From NCBI GenBank assembly GCA_965140765.1, contig OZ223307.1, forward strand, positions 496,001-560,000: DNA of 64,000 nucleotides, read 5' to 3'. Positions 9,362 through 19,201 of the stretch are shown in pieces; the stretch's first letter is position 1; every line of letters starts with the position of its first letter. The translations under genes and the position numbers were made by a program. This DNA comes from Sunxiuqinia sp963678245. GTDB lineage: Bacteria; Bacteroidota; Bacteroidia; Bacteroidales; Prolixibacteraceae. The notes beneath the pieces are model-generated. The model was not told where the DNA came from. It saw nothing but the letters and a program-made list of their open reading frames with translations, and did not search any database.

Positions 9362-10888
9362 ATGAAAAAAACTTCCTCGGAAAGGAATTCAACTACCCAA
9401 GAGCCAATAGAGCAATTTTTAGCAAAGCTTAAAGACAAAATGAAACAAGTCTATCATCAACGAGGTGATATTGACAAATACAGCCAGCAACGGGGATTGC
9501 CTCCTTTTGTGCTTCGCGAAATCATGGAATGTAATCCGCTATCGATCGGAATTCCGAAGGAATATGGTGGTCGAGGGGCCATCATGCGCGAAAACATTGC
9601 ACTACTCGCAGCAGCTTCCTACGAGTCGCTGGCTCTGTCGCTGACTTTTGGAATTAATTCAGCCCTGTTTCTACAGCCCGTTGGAAAATACGCACAAGAA
9701 GAGGCTAAAGCTTCGGTTTTCAAACGCTTTTTGGAACAGCGAAACATGGGTGGATTGATGATTACTGAGCCTGATTACGGCAGCGATGCTCTGAACATGC
9801 AAACATCGTGTAGTGAAGAAGAAGACTATTTCCAGCTGAATGGGAAAAAACACTGGGCCGGGTTAACCGGATGGGCTGACTATTGGCTGCTCACTGCCAG
9901 ACAAAAAACGGAAAAAGGTGACCTGAAGCGCGACATCGACTTTTTTATTTGCGATGTAACCCAACCAAATCAGGGCATTAAGGTTGAAGAGTTTTTTGAC
10001 AACCTTGGATTGTATCAGATTCCCTACGGACGAAATCATATCGATGTAAAAATTCCAAAAACACATCATCTGCAACCTCATTCAACAGGGGTCAAAATGA
10101 TGTTGGACTTACTGCACCGTTCACGCATGCAATTTCCGGGAATGGCTATGGGATTTATTCATCGTATTATGGATGAAGCGATCGACCATTGCAAACAACG
10201 ATTAGTTGGAGGAAAAAGCTTATTAAATTACGATCAGGTTCAGGAGCGCTTATCGAAACTACAAGCCTCATTTACGGTTTGTTCGGCCATGTGCTCAAAC
10301 AGTGCAAAAAAAGCCGGTGTTGAAAACGACCTGACAGGAATTGGCATTGAAGCAAACGCAGTTAAATCGGTAATTACTGACCTGATGCAAGAAGCAGCTC
10401 AATCGCTTACCCAATTGGTGGGCGCAAAAGCATACAAGCTAAGCCATCTTGGAGGACGTGGAATTGTTGACAGTCGCCCTTTTCAGATTTTTGAGGGATC
10501 GAATGATATTCTCTATGCTCAGATTTCAGAAGGAATTGTAAAGCAAATGCGCAAGCTGAAAGAGACGAACTTATTCAAGTTCCTGAAAGGATACGAATTA
10601 ACCAGTCGCTCAGCCGACCAATTGAAAGACCTCTTCAACTTTAATTTGAACCTGCAACTACCTCAACGTAAAATGGTGGAACTGGGACAAGTTATTGGTC
10701 GTGTTATTTCGATGGACATGGTACACAAATTGGCCGACGAAGGATTTCGCAGCGAGCTTATTGAAGGTGGAGTAAACATGCTTCAGCAAGAAATTACACA
10801 AACCATGAGCAAGTTCAAATCAAAAACACTTGACTTAGTTATTGAAGATTACCAGGATGACAGTTCCTGGCTTAAATTTTCAATCTGA
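9362..10888 (+). CDS. Acyl-CoA dehydrogenase family protein
   Basis: About 508 residues, FAD-dependent acyl-CoA dehydrogenase. N-terminal helical domain (residues about 20-140, GIPKEYGGRG), a middle beta domain with ITEPDYGSDALNMQT and GKKHWAGLTGWADYWLL, and a C-terminal four-helix domain with GGRGIVDSRPFQIFEGSND near the flavin and catalytic site. The C-terminal extension beyond the usual 380 residues is found in a long subgroup of bacterial ACADs. The frame opens further upstream with TTG at 9296 and ATG at 9338; the ATG at 9362 fits homologues best. No electron-transfer flavoprotein genes are adjacent. The substrate is not predictable. Confidence 0.85.
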   Translation: MKKTSSERNSTTQEPIEQFLAKLKDKMKQVYHQRGDIDKYSQQRGLPPFVLREIMECNPLSIGIPKEYGGRGAIMRENIALLAAASYESLALSLTFGINSALFLQPVGKYAQEEAKASVFKRFLEQRNMGGLMITEPDYGSDALNMQTSCSEEEDYFQLNGKKHWAGLTGWADYWLLTARQKTEKGDLKRDIDFFICDVTQPNQGIKVEEFFDNLGLYQIPYGRNHIDVKIPKTHHLQPHSTGVKMMLDLLHRSRMQFPGMAMGFIHRIMDEAIDHCKQRLVGGKSLLNYDQVQERLSKLQASFTVCSAMCSNSAKKAGVENDLTGIGIEANAVKSVITDLMQEAAQSLTQLVGAKAYKLSHLGGRGIVDSRPFQIFEGSNDILYAQISEGIVKQMRKLKETNLFKFLKGYELTSRSADQLKDLFNFNLNLQLPQRKMVELGQVIGRVISMDMVHKLADEGFRSELIEGGVNMLQQEITQTMSKFKSKTLDLVIEDYQDDSSWLKFSI

Positions 10889-10920
10889 AAAATATAGCTA
10901 ATACGTTTCACTTTTAGACG

Positions 10921-10956
10921 AAAGATATCAATCCTCCTGATTGGTATCTTTTTTTT
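10921..10956 (+). terminator. Rho-independent terminator after the acyl-CoA dehydrogenase
   Basis: AAAGATATCAATC / GATTGGTATCTTT stem with one G-T pair, loop CTCCT, then a run of eight T. Confidence 0.85.
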
Positions 10957-11059
10957 GAATATCCGTGAGTTTACCTGAGGTCATTCAGTTGCCATGGAAT
11001 GAGCAATGATTTATTAATTTTGTTTCAATTAGAAGCGACACTGAAAATTGAAGTAAAGC

Positions 11060-13219
11060 ATGAGTGAGAAAAATCAATGGCTCTCGGTCTTCATTAATCC
11101 TTTGCGAAAGCACGCGTGGTTTGAAGTATTCCGACAGACTTTTTGGAGCAATCCTGACCGGTTGATGGCTGCCAAAGCGACCTTTGCGATTGCCTTGCTG
11201 GCTGTTCCATTCGTCGCTGCCGGAAAATCGGTTATTGGCATTACTCTGGCTTTGGGAGCTTTAGCCGGTGCCCTTTCCGAAACCGACGATCATCCCCGGG
11301 GAAGAATCAAATCGCTGGCACTAAAAGTCGTAAGCTTCGGATTTTCAAGCTTTGCTGTCGCCCTATTAAATCCCTACCCAATTATTTTAGGTTTCGGACT
11401 TGCGATCTCCACCATTGGTTTTATCCTCATTGGTGGATTGAGTGAGCGATACCGGGGAGTTACCTTTGGTGCGATACTCGTTGGCATTTATACCATGCTG
11501 GGTATCGACAATAGTACAAGTTGGTACTTGCAGCCTATTTTTCTTTCGGCCGGAGCCCTGTTTTATGGGTTGCTTTCGCTCGTATTGCTTTTTTATCATC
11601 CGTGGCGATTACTGGAAGAACAATTAGCCAGAGGTTACCTGGCCTTAGCAACTTATCTCGAAGAAAAAGCGAAACTATTTCCAAGCGACAAAACACGGCA
11701 GGGACAGTTACGAAATCAGTTGGCACTTCAAAACGTAGAATTAGTTGCCGCGCTGGATCGATGTAAAGACGTACTGAATAGTTACGGCGATGCGGTGAAG
11801 GATGAGGAGCCATTGAAACCATACATGCGCTATTTCATGCTTTTGCAAAGCTTGCACGAAAGGGCTGCTTCCAGCCACGAGCGCTACGATTTGTTGAGTG
11901 ACGACCCGGAAAATAAAGAGCTACTGGAAGGGATTGGGCAAACGCTTCTGCAGCTATCATTGGCCATCAAGCAATTTGCGAATAGTCTGCTAACCGGAAC
12001 GCCTTATAGGCATCCTGTTTCGTTAGCCTGGATGGTAAATGCTTTGAAAGACCAGTTCGAAAAAGCTGAAAATAAAGCGACGCATCCGTTGGCGCCACTC
12101 ATCAATAACCTGAACCGATCACATCAGTCGCTGGCCAAATTAAACGAAGATCAGCAACGAAGTATAACGCCACGTCTGGCCAAAGATGAACGAACCATTG
12201 GCGAACGACTGAAAGCTCAGCTAAACTGGAACCATCCACGGCTGCGGTATGCTATTCGGCTTAGTTTATGTTTTCTGGTTGGCTTTGCAATTTCCGAGGG
12301 ATTTCAAATCGTGAGGGGAGAGTGGATCATCCTTACCAGTTTATTTGTTTGCCAACCCAGTTACAGTGAAACCCGCCGACGCCTGCTACAACGCGTTTTG
12401 GGAACTCTCACCGGAGTTATAGCAGGTGTGCTTATCGTTCAACTATTCCCAACCAATGGCGGACAACTGCTGCTCATGCTGGCATCAGCTTTTACCTTCT
12501 TGTTTTGGCTGCGTCGGAACTATTCAATCTCTGTTATTTTCATTACTATTTTTGTACTCAGTACATTTAGCCTGATTACTGATGAAGGGATGGCCGTCAT
12601 GGTTCCGCGTTTGGTTGATACCGTAATTGGTTCGGTGCTGGCTATTATTAGTGTAAGGTTACTTTGGCCCGACTGGCAATACAAACGTCTGCCCGGTCTC
12701 ATTAAAGAGGCGCTGAGTAAAAACACAGCCTACTTTCAAGCCATCATTAATGAATATGAGCACGAATCAACTGACGATGATTTTGAGTACCGGGTAGCAC
12801 GCCGACAGGCACACCGAGCCGACAACGCCCTGGTATTAGCCTGGCGAGGCATGCAAATGGAGCCCAAAGGCCGACAGCACTTTCGCAAACAGGCCTTTAC
12901 CCTCACCTACCTTAACCATGCGCTATTGTCTTATTTATCGGCACTTGGGGCACATCGTCAGCAGCAGCTAACTACGATTAAGCTGCTATCGATTGCTAAA
13001 GATGTACTGGCGGCTTTGCAGAAAGTTACCAACTCAATGCAAATCCAAAACGGCGAGAACGACAAATACATTGACAACCTGATGAATGAAATTAAGGAGT
13101 ATTTAAACAATACGGAGCAAGGAGAAACGCAGCAACAATTTAACTTGCTATTCAACATTGCCGACGTCACCGCCCACATTTTAAAACGGGCAAACGTGTT
13201 GGCCATTCATCAAAAATAA
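11060..13219 (+). CDS. FUSC/YccS-like inner-membrane protein
   Basis: 719 residues, almost the same length as E. coli YccS. Two hydrophobic blocks: residues about 35-185 (including FAIALLAVPFVAAGKSVIG) and about 395-520 (SLCFLVGFAISEGFQIVRGE, then TSLFVCQPSYSETRRR). Each block is followed by a soluble helical region. REWIILTSLFV..P and RRRLLQRVLGTLTGVIAG are FUSC-family signatures. The family is thought to export aromatic acids or similar compounds, but YccS itself has no firm function. Monocistronic by position: a terminator precedes it and a 90-bp gap follows. Confidence 0.85.
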   Translation: MSEKNQWLSVFINPLRKHAWFEVFRQTFWSNPDRLMAAKATFAIALLAVPFVAAGKSVIGITLALGALAGALSETDDHPRGRIKSLALKVVSFGFSSFAVALLNPYPIILGFGLAISTIGFILIGGLSERYRGVTFGAILVGIYTMLGIDNSTSWYLQPIFLSAGALFYGLLSLVLLFYHPWRLLEEQLARGYLALATYLEEKAKLFPSDKTRQGQLRNQLALQNVELVAALDRCKDVLNSYGDAVKDEEPLKPYMRYFMLLQSLHERAASSHERYDLLSDDPENKELLEGIGQTLLQLSLAIKQFANSLLTGTPYRHPVSLAWMVNALKDQFEKAENKATHPLAPLINNLNRSHQSLAKLNEDQQRSITPRLAKDERTIGERLKAQLNWNHPRLRYAIRLSLCFLVGFAISEGFQIVRGEWIILTSLFVCQPSYSETRRRLLQRVLGTLTGVIAGVLIVQLFPTNGGQLLLMLASAFTFLFWLRRNYSISVIFITIFVLSTFSLITDEGMAVMVPRLVDTVIGSVLAIISVRLLWPDWQYKRLPGLIKEALSKNTAYFQAIINEYEHESTDDDFEYRVARRQAHRADNALVLAWRGMQMEPKGRQHFRKQAFTLTYLNHALLSYLSALGAHRQQQLTTIKLLSIAKDVLAALQKVTNSMQIQNGENDKYIDNLMNEIKEYLNNTEQGETQQQFNLLFNIADVTAHILKRANVLAIHQK

Positions 13220-13309
13220 CAAAGGCAAATCCATGAGTTTTCTCGTGTTCGCTGTAATGGGAATACCATTATCTTTACTAATGGAGTGTAAACAACAAAA
13301 ATTACAACG

Positions 13310-14677
13310 ATGAAGCATATTGAAACATACATTGAAAATAATAAAGACCGGTTTTTAGATGAACTATTTGGCTTGATTCGAATTCCTTCGGTGAGCTCTA
13401 TTGAAGCCCACAAACCCGACATGTATAAGGCTGCTGAATATTGGAAAGAACTGCTTCTCAGTTCGGGAGCCGATCAAGCACAGGTTTTTGAAACCAATGG
13501 AAATCCGGTTACCTATGCCGAGAAAATCATTGATCCATCAAAGTCAACCGTGTTGGTATATAGCCACATGGATGTGATGCCTGCTGAACCCCTGGAACTA
13601 TGGAATTCGCCTGCTTTTGAACCGGAAGTACGTGATGGTAAAATATGGGCGCGAGGTGCCGATGACGATAAAGGTCAGGGTATGATGCACGCCAAAGCTT
13701 TTGAGCTAATGGTAAAGACCAACACCCTGCCCTGCAATGTCAAATTTATGATTGAAGGAGAGGAAGAAATTGGCTCTCCCAACCTGGGTAAGTGGTGCGA
13801 AGAAAATAAAGAAATGCTGAGTGCTGATATTATTTTGGTTTCCGACACCACCATGCTGGCGCCCGGTAAGCCAGCCATTACTACCGGCCTGCGCGGACTA
13901 GCCTATTGGCAGGTGGAAGTCATCGGCCCCAACCGCGATCTGCATTCAGGATTGTATGGCGGCGCCATTGCCAACCCCATCAATACATTGGCTAAGTTAA
14001 TAGCACAAATGACCGACGACAACGGGCACATCACCATTCCCGGTTTTTACGATGATGTATTGGAAGTTTCCACCGAAGAGCGGGCCTTATTGGCGAAAAC
14101 ACCTTTTGATCTGGAAAGCTATAAAAAAGCCCTTTCCGTTGATGAACTGGACGGCGAAAAAGGCTATTCTACCATCGAGCGCACCGGCATTCGCCCATCG
14201 TTTGATGTGTGTGGCATTTGGGGCGGTTACTCGGGCGAAGGAGCCAAAACTGTTTTACCATCAAGAGCTTTTGCCAAAATCAGCTGTCGCCTGGTTCCCA
14301 ATCAAAACCATGAGAAAATTGCCGAGCAGTTTAAGATCCATTTGGAGAGCATTGCTCCAAACTCGGTTAAGGTGGAGGTAACCTCGCTGCATGGCGGCCA
14401 GGGGTATGTTTGCCCAATCGATTTACCTGCCTATCAGGCTGCGGAACAAGCTTACATCGACGTATTCGGACAGCGGCCTATTCCTGTTCGTAGCGGTGGT
14501 TCTATTCCAATTATTTCCACCTTTGAACAGGTGTTGGGTATTAAAACAATTTTGATGGGCTTTGGACTGGAGTCGGATGCCATTCACTCACCAAACGAGA
14601 ATTTCCCATTGGAACAGTTCTACAAAGGCATTACCACTATCCCATTGTTTTATAAGTATTTTGCCGAGAAAAAATAA
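13310..14677 (+). CDS. M20-family dipeptidase
   Basis: 455 residues, zinc-dependent aminoacyl dipeptidase of the M20 (CNDP/ArgE/DapE) group. Metal and catalytic residues: YSHMDVMP (His and catalytic Asp), RGADDDKGQG (bridging Asp), EGEEEIGSP (general-base Glu), a later Asp in LVSDTTM, and His in DAIHSPNE near the C-terminus. The dimerisation lid domain spans about residues 195-330 (DLHSGLYGG). Cytosolic, no signal peptide. The gene stands alone, followed by a perfect hairpin at 14744-14769. Confidence 0.92.
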   Translation: MKHIETYIENNKDRFLDELFGLIRIPSVSSIEAHKPDMYKAAEYWKELLLSSGADQAQVFETNGNPVTYAEKIIDPSKSTVLVYSHMDVMPAEPLELWNSPAFEPEVRDGKIWARGADDDKGQGMMHAKAFELMVKTNTLPCNVKFMIEGEEEIGSPNLGKWCEENKEMLSADIILVSDTTMLAPGKPAITTGLRGLAYWQVEVIGPNRDLHSGLYGGAIANPINTLAKLIAQMTDDNGHITIPGFYDDVLEVSTEERALLAKTPFDLESYKKALSVDELDGEKGYSTIERTGIRPSFDVCGIWGGYSGEGAKTVLPSRAFAKISCRLVPNQNHEKIAEQFKIHLESIAPNSVKVEVTSLHGGQGYVCPIDLPAYQAAEQAYIDVFGQRPIPVRSGGSIPIISTFEQVLGIKTILMGFGLESDAIHSPNENFPLEQFYKGITTIPLFYKYFAEKK

Positions 14678-15184
14678 GCATTGGAATTTCCTGCACTTCC
14701 TCTCGGTGCTCTTACAGGAGAATGTGATTGAAGTAAGCACGATCGTCTAGCGGTTGAAGCCGCTAGACGTCATTCTGATAAAAAAAATAAAATTCTATTT
14801 ATCTTCTTTTAGTTCATTTTTTTTTCAGATGAATATCCAGCTGACTCAATCGGTAAGTTTCGGGTGAATGAAGCAGGCAAGTTGCCAATTTGGTGGTCAG
14901 TTTGCTCCGGGGACGGCACAAACTGCCAATTAAATCGGGGAAAGTGCCGAGGAGAGGCTCAACAAGTCCAATGGGAACCGAGAAATCGGTCGGGGAAGAG
15001 TCAACCTGTCGGGGAAACGCTAAAACCCTCGATAGAGGGTCAAAACCTGCCGCAATAATAATAAAATCAAGGGTTTCAGGATTTACATGAAGACATCAGT
15101 CGGGGAATTTAGAACCGCCGTGAGGATTCGATTTCCACCAACTACTCATTTTCTAACTGCCGAAAATGTGTGGTAACCTATTTT
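14678..15184. other. Non-coding stretch with hairpins and repeated TCGGGGAA
   Basis: Five hundred bases without a credible gene. It contains a perfect 10-bp hairpin (CGTCTAGCGG, loop TTGAAG, 14744-14769) and a second hairpin with stem CAGTTTG/CAAACTG extended by TTGG/CCAA (14891-14930). A third, ACCCTC-GATA-GAGGGT, lies at 15026-15041. TCGGGGAA occurs four times (14936, 14991, 15010, 15101), with a related CCGGGGA at 14908. Small frames of 60-odd codons cross it but resemble nothing and lack a start context. It may be a structured RNA, an array of protein-binding sites, or the remnant of an element. Confidence 0.5.
14744..14769. repeat. Perfect 10-bp inverted repeat
   Basis: CGTCTAGCGG and CCGCTAGACG around TTGAAG, 67 bp after the dipeptidase stop. 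No T run follows on the plus strand, so it is not a classical terminator; it may protect a 3' end or be an element end. Confidence 0.5.
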
Positions 15185-16465
15185 TTAGGTTTTTTGCTTT
15201 TTCTTTTTGGCTGCGGGAAACAGGATATTATTCAGGATTAACCGATAACCTGGCGAGTTAGGGTGCAAGTTTAAATCGGTAGGCGGATCGCCAACCAAAT
15301 GCCGATAATCTTCGGGGTCATGTCCTCCGTAAAACGTCCAGAAGCCCTTGCCTAATTCGCCATGAACGTAGCGAGCCTCTCCGGCTCCTTTGTTTTCCCC
15401 CATCACAAGCACATTGGGTTTAATCAGCGATTGCCTAAAAGCAGTTGTTTGCCCCATAAAGCCTTTAATAATTCGCTGATGGTTTTGGGTTAGCATGGTT
15501 GGTACCGGATCCCACTTGGCCGAAAAATCAAACAAGGTAAAATAGTCCTGACTTGGTGTTACCCGCCTGGTTGTTGACACGTCAATATCAGAAAATTCGT
15601 ATTGAAAGGGATCTTTTACAACTTTAAAATCACGAAAAGCCAGCGTGTGCGAAAAATCCAATTTCTCATTCATATGCGGGTCGGCAGGGTCGCCATCAAA
15701 CATCGACTCGCAAATATCCACTCCATCGGCAGCCATGGCAATATCGTAAGTATCGGTAGCTGCACACATCGCAAACAAGAATCCACCCCGCGCAATGTAA
15801 CTCTGAATTTCCTTGGTAACCGCCCGTTTCATTTCCGACACCTTCGAAAAGCCCATCCGCCCGGCCAGAGCTTTGTTGGTTTCAACTTCCTGCTGATACC
15901 AGGGCATATGCTGATACGAACGGAAAAACTTCCCAAACTGACCGGTAAAATCTTCGTGGTGTAAATGCAGCCAATCATAGTCTTTTAACTGATCGGTTAA
16001 AATTTCTTCATCGTAAATTACATCATACGGAATTTCGGCGTAGGTTAATACCATCGTTACCGCATCGTCCCAGGGTTGTTTGTTGGGTGGTGAGTACACT
16101 GCAATTTTGGGTGCTTTTTGCATGGTAATGGCATCCTGGTTGACTTCCGGGCGGGCAATCTCAGCCAGAATCGCGCTGGACTGCACATCGGCCATTTTCT
16201 CAGCGCTAACACCGCGCACCAAACATTCATCCTCAATTTCCTGATAGTACGGAATTAGAAAACTTCCGCCACGGTAATTCAACAACCACTTCACCTCAAT
16301 GCCTTGCTCTAACGTCCAGTAGGCCATTCCATAGGCTTTCAGGTGATTCTTTTGCTGATCATCCATCGGAATCATCAGGTAAATCGCCCAACTACTTTGC
16401 ACGGCAAAGATAAAAAGTGCCAGTACCAGAAAAACTTTTTTAAAAAGACTAAAACGGGACATCAT
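15185..16465 (-). CDS. Conserved secreted protein of the Bacteroidota type often labelled 'asparagine synthetase B'
   Basis: 426 residues with an N-terminal signal segment (LFKKVFLVLALFIFAVQSSW). The mature part begins IYLMIPMDDQQKNHLKAYG. A middle region (KIAVYSPPNKQPWDDAV; later IARGGFLFAMCAATDTYDIAMA) resembles a class I glutamine-amidotransferase-like/ThuA-like fold. The C-terminal GKGFWTFYGGHDPEDYRH and GYRLILNNILFPA are conserved in the phylum. I recall homologues carrying the database label 'asparagine synthetase B', but I see no PurF-type Cys or ATP-binding motif, so that name is probably wrong. The start overlaps the dnaB 3' end by 17 bp, so it is the downstream gene of that operon. 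Function unknown. Confidence 0.7.
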   Translation of the reverse strand: MMSRFSLFKKVFLVLALFIFAVQSSWAIYLMIPMDDQQKNHLKAYGMAYWTLEQGIEVKWLLNYRGGSFLIPYYQEIEDECLVRGVSAEKMADVQSSAILAEIARPEVNQDAITMQKAPKIAVYSPPNKQPWDDAVTMVLTYAEIPYDVIYDEEILTDQLKDYDWLHLHHEDFTGQFGKFFRSYQHMPWYQQEVETNKALAGRMGFSKVSEMKRAVTKEIQSYIARGGFLFAMCAATDTYDIAMAADGVDICESMFDGDPADPHMNEKLDFSHTLAFRDFKVVKDPFQYEFSDIDVSTTRRVTPSQDYFTLFDFSAKWDPVPTMLTQNHQRIIKGFMGQTTAFRQSLIKPNVLVMGENKGAGEARYVHGELGKGFWTFYGGHDPEDYRHLVGDPPTDLNLHPNSPGYRLILNNILFPAAKKKKQKT

Positions 16466-18002
16466 CTGAATTTGGTGTTTGATAAGAACCATTCCCTTCC
16501 GATTCGAAAGCGCTGTTTACGGGCATTTCAACACTACCCGGATCATCATTCATTTTCGATCCAAATGTCTGTCCCACAACGCCACCACCGATTTCCTCCG
16601 GAATAACGGTTTCCAGATCACAGAATTTAACCTGCTGTTTCTTGAAGGCTAGTGGCACATCACCCACTGAACCATTCCGGTGCTTGGCGATAATAATCTC
16701 GGCAACACCAATCAATGAATTTCCGTTTTCATCCTCGGTGATACCATAATATTCAGGGCGGTGAATAAACATCACCATATCAGCATCCTGCTCAATGGCC
16801 CCCGATTCACGAAGATCGGAAAGCTGTGGTCGTTTTCCTTCACGCGACTCCACCGAACGGTTTAGCTGTGAAAGGGCTAATATAGGAATGTCCAGCTCTT
16901 TGGCAATCGCTTTCAGCGACCTAGAAATCATACTTACCTCCTGCTCACGACTACCGCGTCCGGCATCACCGGCAGTCATCAGCTGCAAGTAATCGACAAT
17001 CACCACACCAATGTCGTATTGCATTTTCAATCGTCGGCATTTGGCTCGGAATTCAAAAATAGAAAGTGCAGGAGTATCATCAACGAATAAGGGGGCATCT
17101 TCCAACACGTTCAGTTTTCGGTTAAAATGCTCCCACTCCCAATCTGCCAAATGTCCATTCTTAATTTTTTCTGATCCCAGTTCGGTTTCAGCTGCCAGCA
17201 AACGATTGACCAGCTGCACCCCTGACATCTCCAGCGAAAATACAGCAACAGGAGCTTTGTGCTCCACCGCCATATTCCGGGCCATAGAAAGTACAAAAGC
17301 AGTTTTACCCATCGCCGGACGGGCAGCAATAATGATCAAGTCAGTTTTTTGCCAGCCGGAAGTCATGCGGTCGAGTGCGGTAAATCCACTTGGGACCCCA
17401 CTCAGTCCATCTTCACGCTTCGAAGCTTCCTCAATTAAACGAGCAGCTTCTTTCAAAATGGGTTTTATCGGAAGGGTTTCTTTCTTGATGTTTCCTTCGG
17501 CCACTTTAAAAAGGGCTGTTTCCGAAAAATCAATCAAATCATCCACATCCATATTATCATCGTAAGCGCTGGTCTGAATTTCCGAAGACACCCGAATCAA
17601 TTCGCGCTGAATGTATTTTTGTGCAATAATACGCGCATGAAATTCGATGTGAGCAGCCGAGGCCACCCGACTTGTTAACTGGGTAATATAGAGTGGACCT
17701 CCCACGGCATCCAATGTATCATTATCTTTCAATTGTTGAGTGACCATTAACAAATCCACCGGCTTTTCGTGGGTAGACAAATACTTGATCGCTTCAAAAA
17801 TCTTCTGGTGCTCTTCTTTATAGAAACTGGGAGTATCAATAACATCGGCCACAGTAACATAGGCGTCACGTTCCAGCATCAACGCTCCCAAAACAGCTTC
17901 CTCAACATCAATTGCCTGTGGTGGCAATTTACCGTACTGCGCATTAATCTGTTCTATTGAGTTGTTCTGTTTCTTCCGCGAATTATTCCGATCTGTAGCC
18001 AT
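16449..18002 (-). CDS. dnaB: Replicative DNA helicase DnaB
   Basis: 517 residues. N-terminal DnaB_N domain (LPPQAIDVEEAVLGALMLER, residues about 27-130), linker, then a RecA-like C-terminal ATPase with the H1 Walker A AARPAMGKTAF. Also visible are the H1a VAVFSLEMS, the Walker B VVIVDYLQLM, the H3 LALSQLNRSVE and H4 RESGAIEQDADMV. Hexameric 5'-3' helicase that unwinds DNA at the fork. The C-terminal tail (after residue about 460) is Gly/Asn-rich and poorly conserved, as usual. It follows ddl on the same strand, separated by a terminator, and is itself followed by an overlapping secreted-protein gene. Confidence 0.97.
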   Translation of the reverse strand: MATDRNNSRKKQNNSIEQINAQYGKLPPQAIDVEEAVLGALMLERDAYVTVADVIDTPSFYKEEHQKIFEAIKYLSTHEKPVDLLMVTQQLKDNDTLDAVGGPLYITQLTSRVASAAHIEFHARIIAQKYIQRELIRVSSEIQTSAYDDNMDVDDLIDFSETALFKVAEGNIKKETLPIKPILKEAARLIEEASKREDGLSGVPSGFTALDRMTSGWQKTDLIIIAARPAMGKTAFVLSMARNMAVEHKAPVAVFSLEMSGVQLVNRLLAAETELGSEKIKNGHLADWEWEHFNRKLNVLEDAPLFVDDTPALSIFEFRAKCRRLKMQYDIGVVIVDYLQLMTAGDAGRGSREQEVSMISRSLKAIAKELDIPILALSQLNRSVESREGKRPQLSDLRESGAIEQDADMVMFIHRPEYYGITEDENGNSLIGVAEIIIAKHRNGSVGDVPLAFKKQQVKFCDLETVIPEEIGGGVVGQTFGSKMNDDPGSVEMPVNSAFESEGNGSYQTPNSDDVPF

Positions 18003-18076
18003 GTCTGAAAATAAACTTGTTGATTTGCAGAACCTTCTGGTTCTAAATTTTTAGTGATAACGAATTTTAAAGTTAT

Positions 18077-18104
18077 AAAAAAAGGAAACTACTTTAGTCT
18101 CCTT
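18077..18104 (-). terminator. Terminator after ddl
   Basis: On the minus strand: AAGGAGACTA / TAGTTTCCTT stem (one mismatch), then seven T. It lies between the ddl stop and the dnaB start. Confidence 0.7.
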
Positions 18105-18129
18105 CTCTAATTTAGAACAGGTATTTTTT

Positions 18130-19107
18130 TCAACAAATCTGATCCTGAATGATTTTGGTAATAATGTCCTTCAACTGCATGTTCATCGCTTCAATTTGCT
18201 GAGGAATAAAACTTGTTGCGGTCATTCCCGGAGTGGTATTCACCTCCAAAAAATAAAACGTATTTCCTTTCAAAATATAATCGACTCTCACAATACCTCG
18301 ACAATTGCATAAATCATAAATCTTGGAAGAAAGCTGTTGACAGGTTTGTGTTAACTCTTTTGAAATTCGTGCTGGAGTAATTTCCAGGGTAGCTCCTTTG
18401 GTATATTTCGACTCAAAATCGAAAAACTCATTTTTAGGAAGCACCTCCGTTATCGGAAAAATAAATTCCTCATGCTCCATTTTCACCAGTCCACTTGTAA
18501 GTTCCAAGCCATCTATAAACTCTTCGACCAATGCCTCGGAGCTCTCTTCCCACGCTTTTTCAATGGCCGCTTTCAAATTTTCTTTTTGCTTTACTTTTGT
18601 AATGCCAAAGCTGGATCCTCCCACATTAGGCTTCACAAAAACCGGCAGTCCTAAATCAGCAACCAACTGGTCTACATTAACAACATCACTCCGGGTTAAA
18701 CGAACCGATTTAGCCATGGGTATATTGAAGTTGCGCAGGTAATTGCTACAATAGTACTTATTGAACGTTAAAGCTGAAGATTGCACGCCACAGGTCGAAT
18801 ACGGAATTTTCATCAAATCGAAATAGCCCTGCAAAATACCATCTTCTCCGGGAGTCCCATGGATGGTGATGTAAACAAAGTCAAAATGCAGCGTTTCACC
18901 CTGATAATGAACTGAAAAGTCCTGCTTGTCAATATCAGCAACGGACTCGCCATCAACAACCAACTTCCAGTCTTTCCCTTTCACCTCGACTGCCCACGGC
19001 TGAAATAAATCGAGGTCCACCGCCTGCAACACATTCTTACTGCTCATCACCGAAACAACATATTCGGAGGAGTCGCCGCCATATACGACTGCAATATTTT
19101 TCTTCAT
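18130..19107 (-). CDS. ddl: D-alanine--D-alanine ligase
   Basis: 325 residues from the ATG at 19107 (MKKNIAVVYGG); the frame extends 10 codons further but without family similarity. ATP-grasp enzyme that makes the D-Ala-D-Ala end of peptidoglycan precursors. Visible: GGDSSEYVVSVMSS, HGTPGEDGILQGYFD, KPNVGGSSFGITKV (ATP-grasp Lys and Gly-rich loop), EEFIDGLELTSG, and the C-terminal RVDYILKGNTFYFLEVNTTPGM with the Mg-binding Glu and Asn. Lies downstream of the PASTA and RluD genes, a neighbourhood seen widely in Bacteroidota. Confidence 0.95.
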   Translation of the reverse strand: MKKNIAVVYGGDSSEYVVSVMSSKNVLQAVDLDLFQPWAVEVKGKDWKLVVDGESVADIDKQDFSVHYQGETLHFDFVYITIHGTPGEDGILQGYFDLMKIPYSTCGVQSSALTFNKYYCSNYLRNFNIPMAKSVRLTRSDVVNVDQLVADLGLPVFVKPNVGGSSFGITKVKQKENLKAAIEKAWEESSEALVEEFIDGLELTSGLVKMEHEEFIFPITEVLPKNEFFDFESKYTKGATLEITPARISKELTQTCQQLSSKIYDLCNCRGIVRVDYILKGNTFYFLEVNTTPGMTATSFIPQQIEAMNMQLKDIITKIIQDQIC

Positions 19108-19201
19108 GTGCTCTTCGTTATTTAGTTTATGGTACATATGAAACTCACTTTAGCTAATCATACGCCTGCTTATGCGATAATTACATGCTCGTTTCATTGC
19201 A

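Noticed and set aside
14864..15090. Two overlapping small plus-strand frames (about 64 and 66 codons)
   Set aside because: They overlap in different frames, neither resembles a protein family, and both simply cross the hairpin and TCGGGGAA block. Treated as non-coding.
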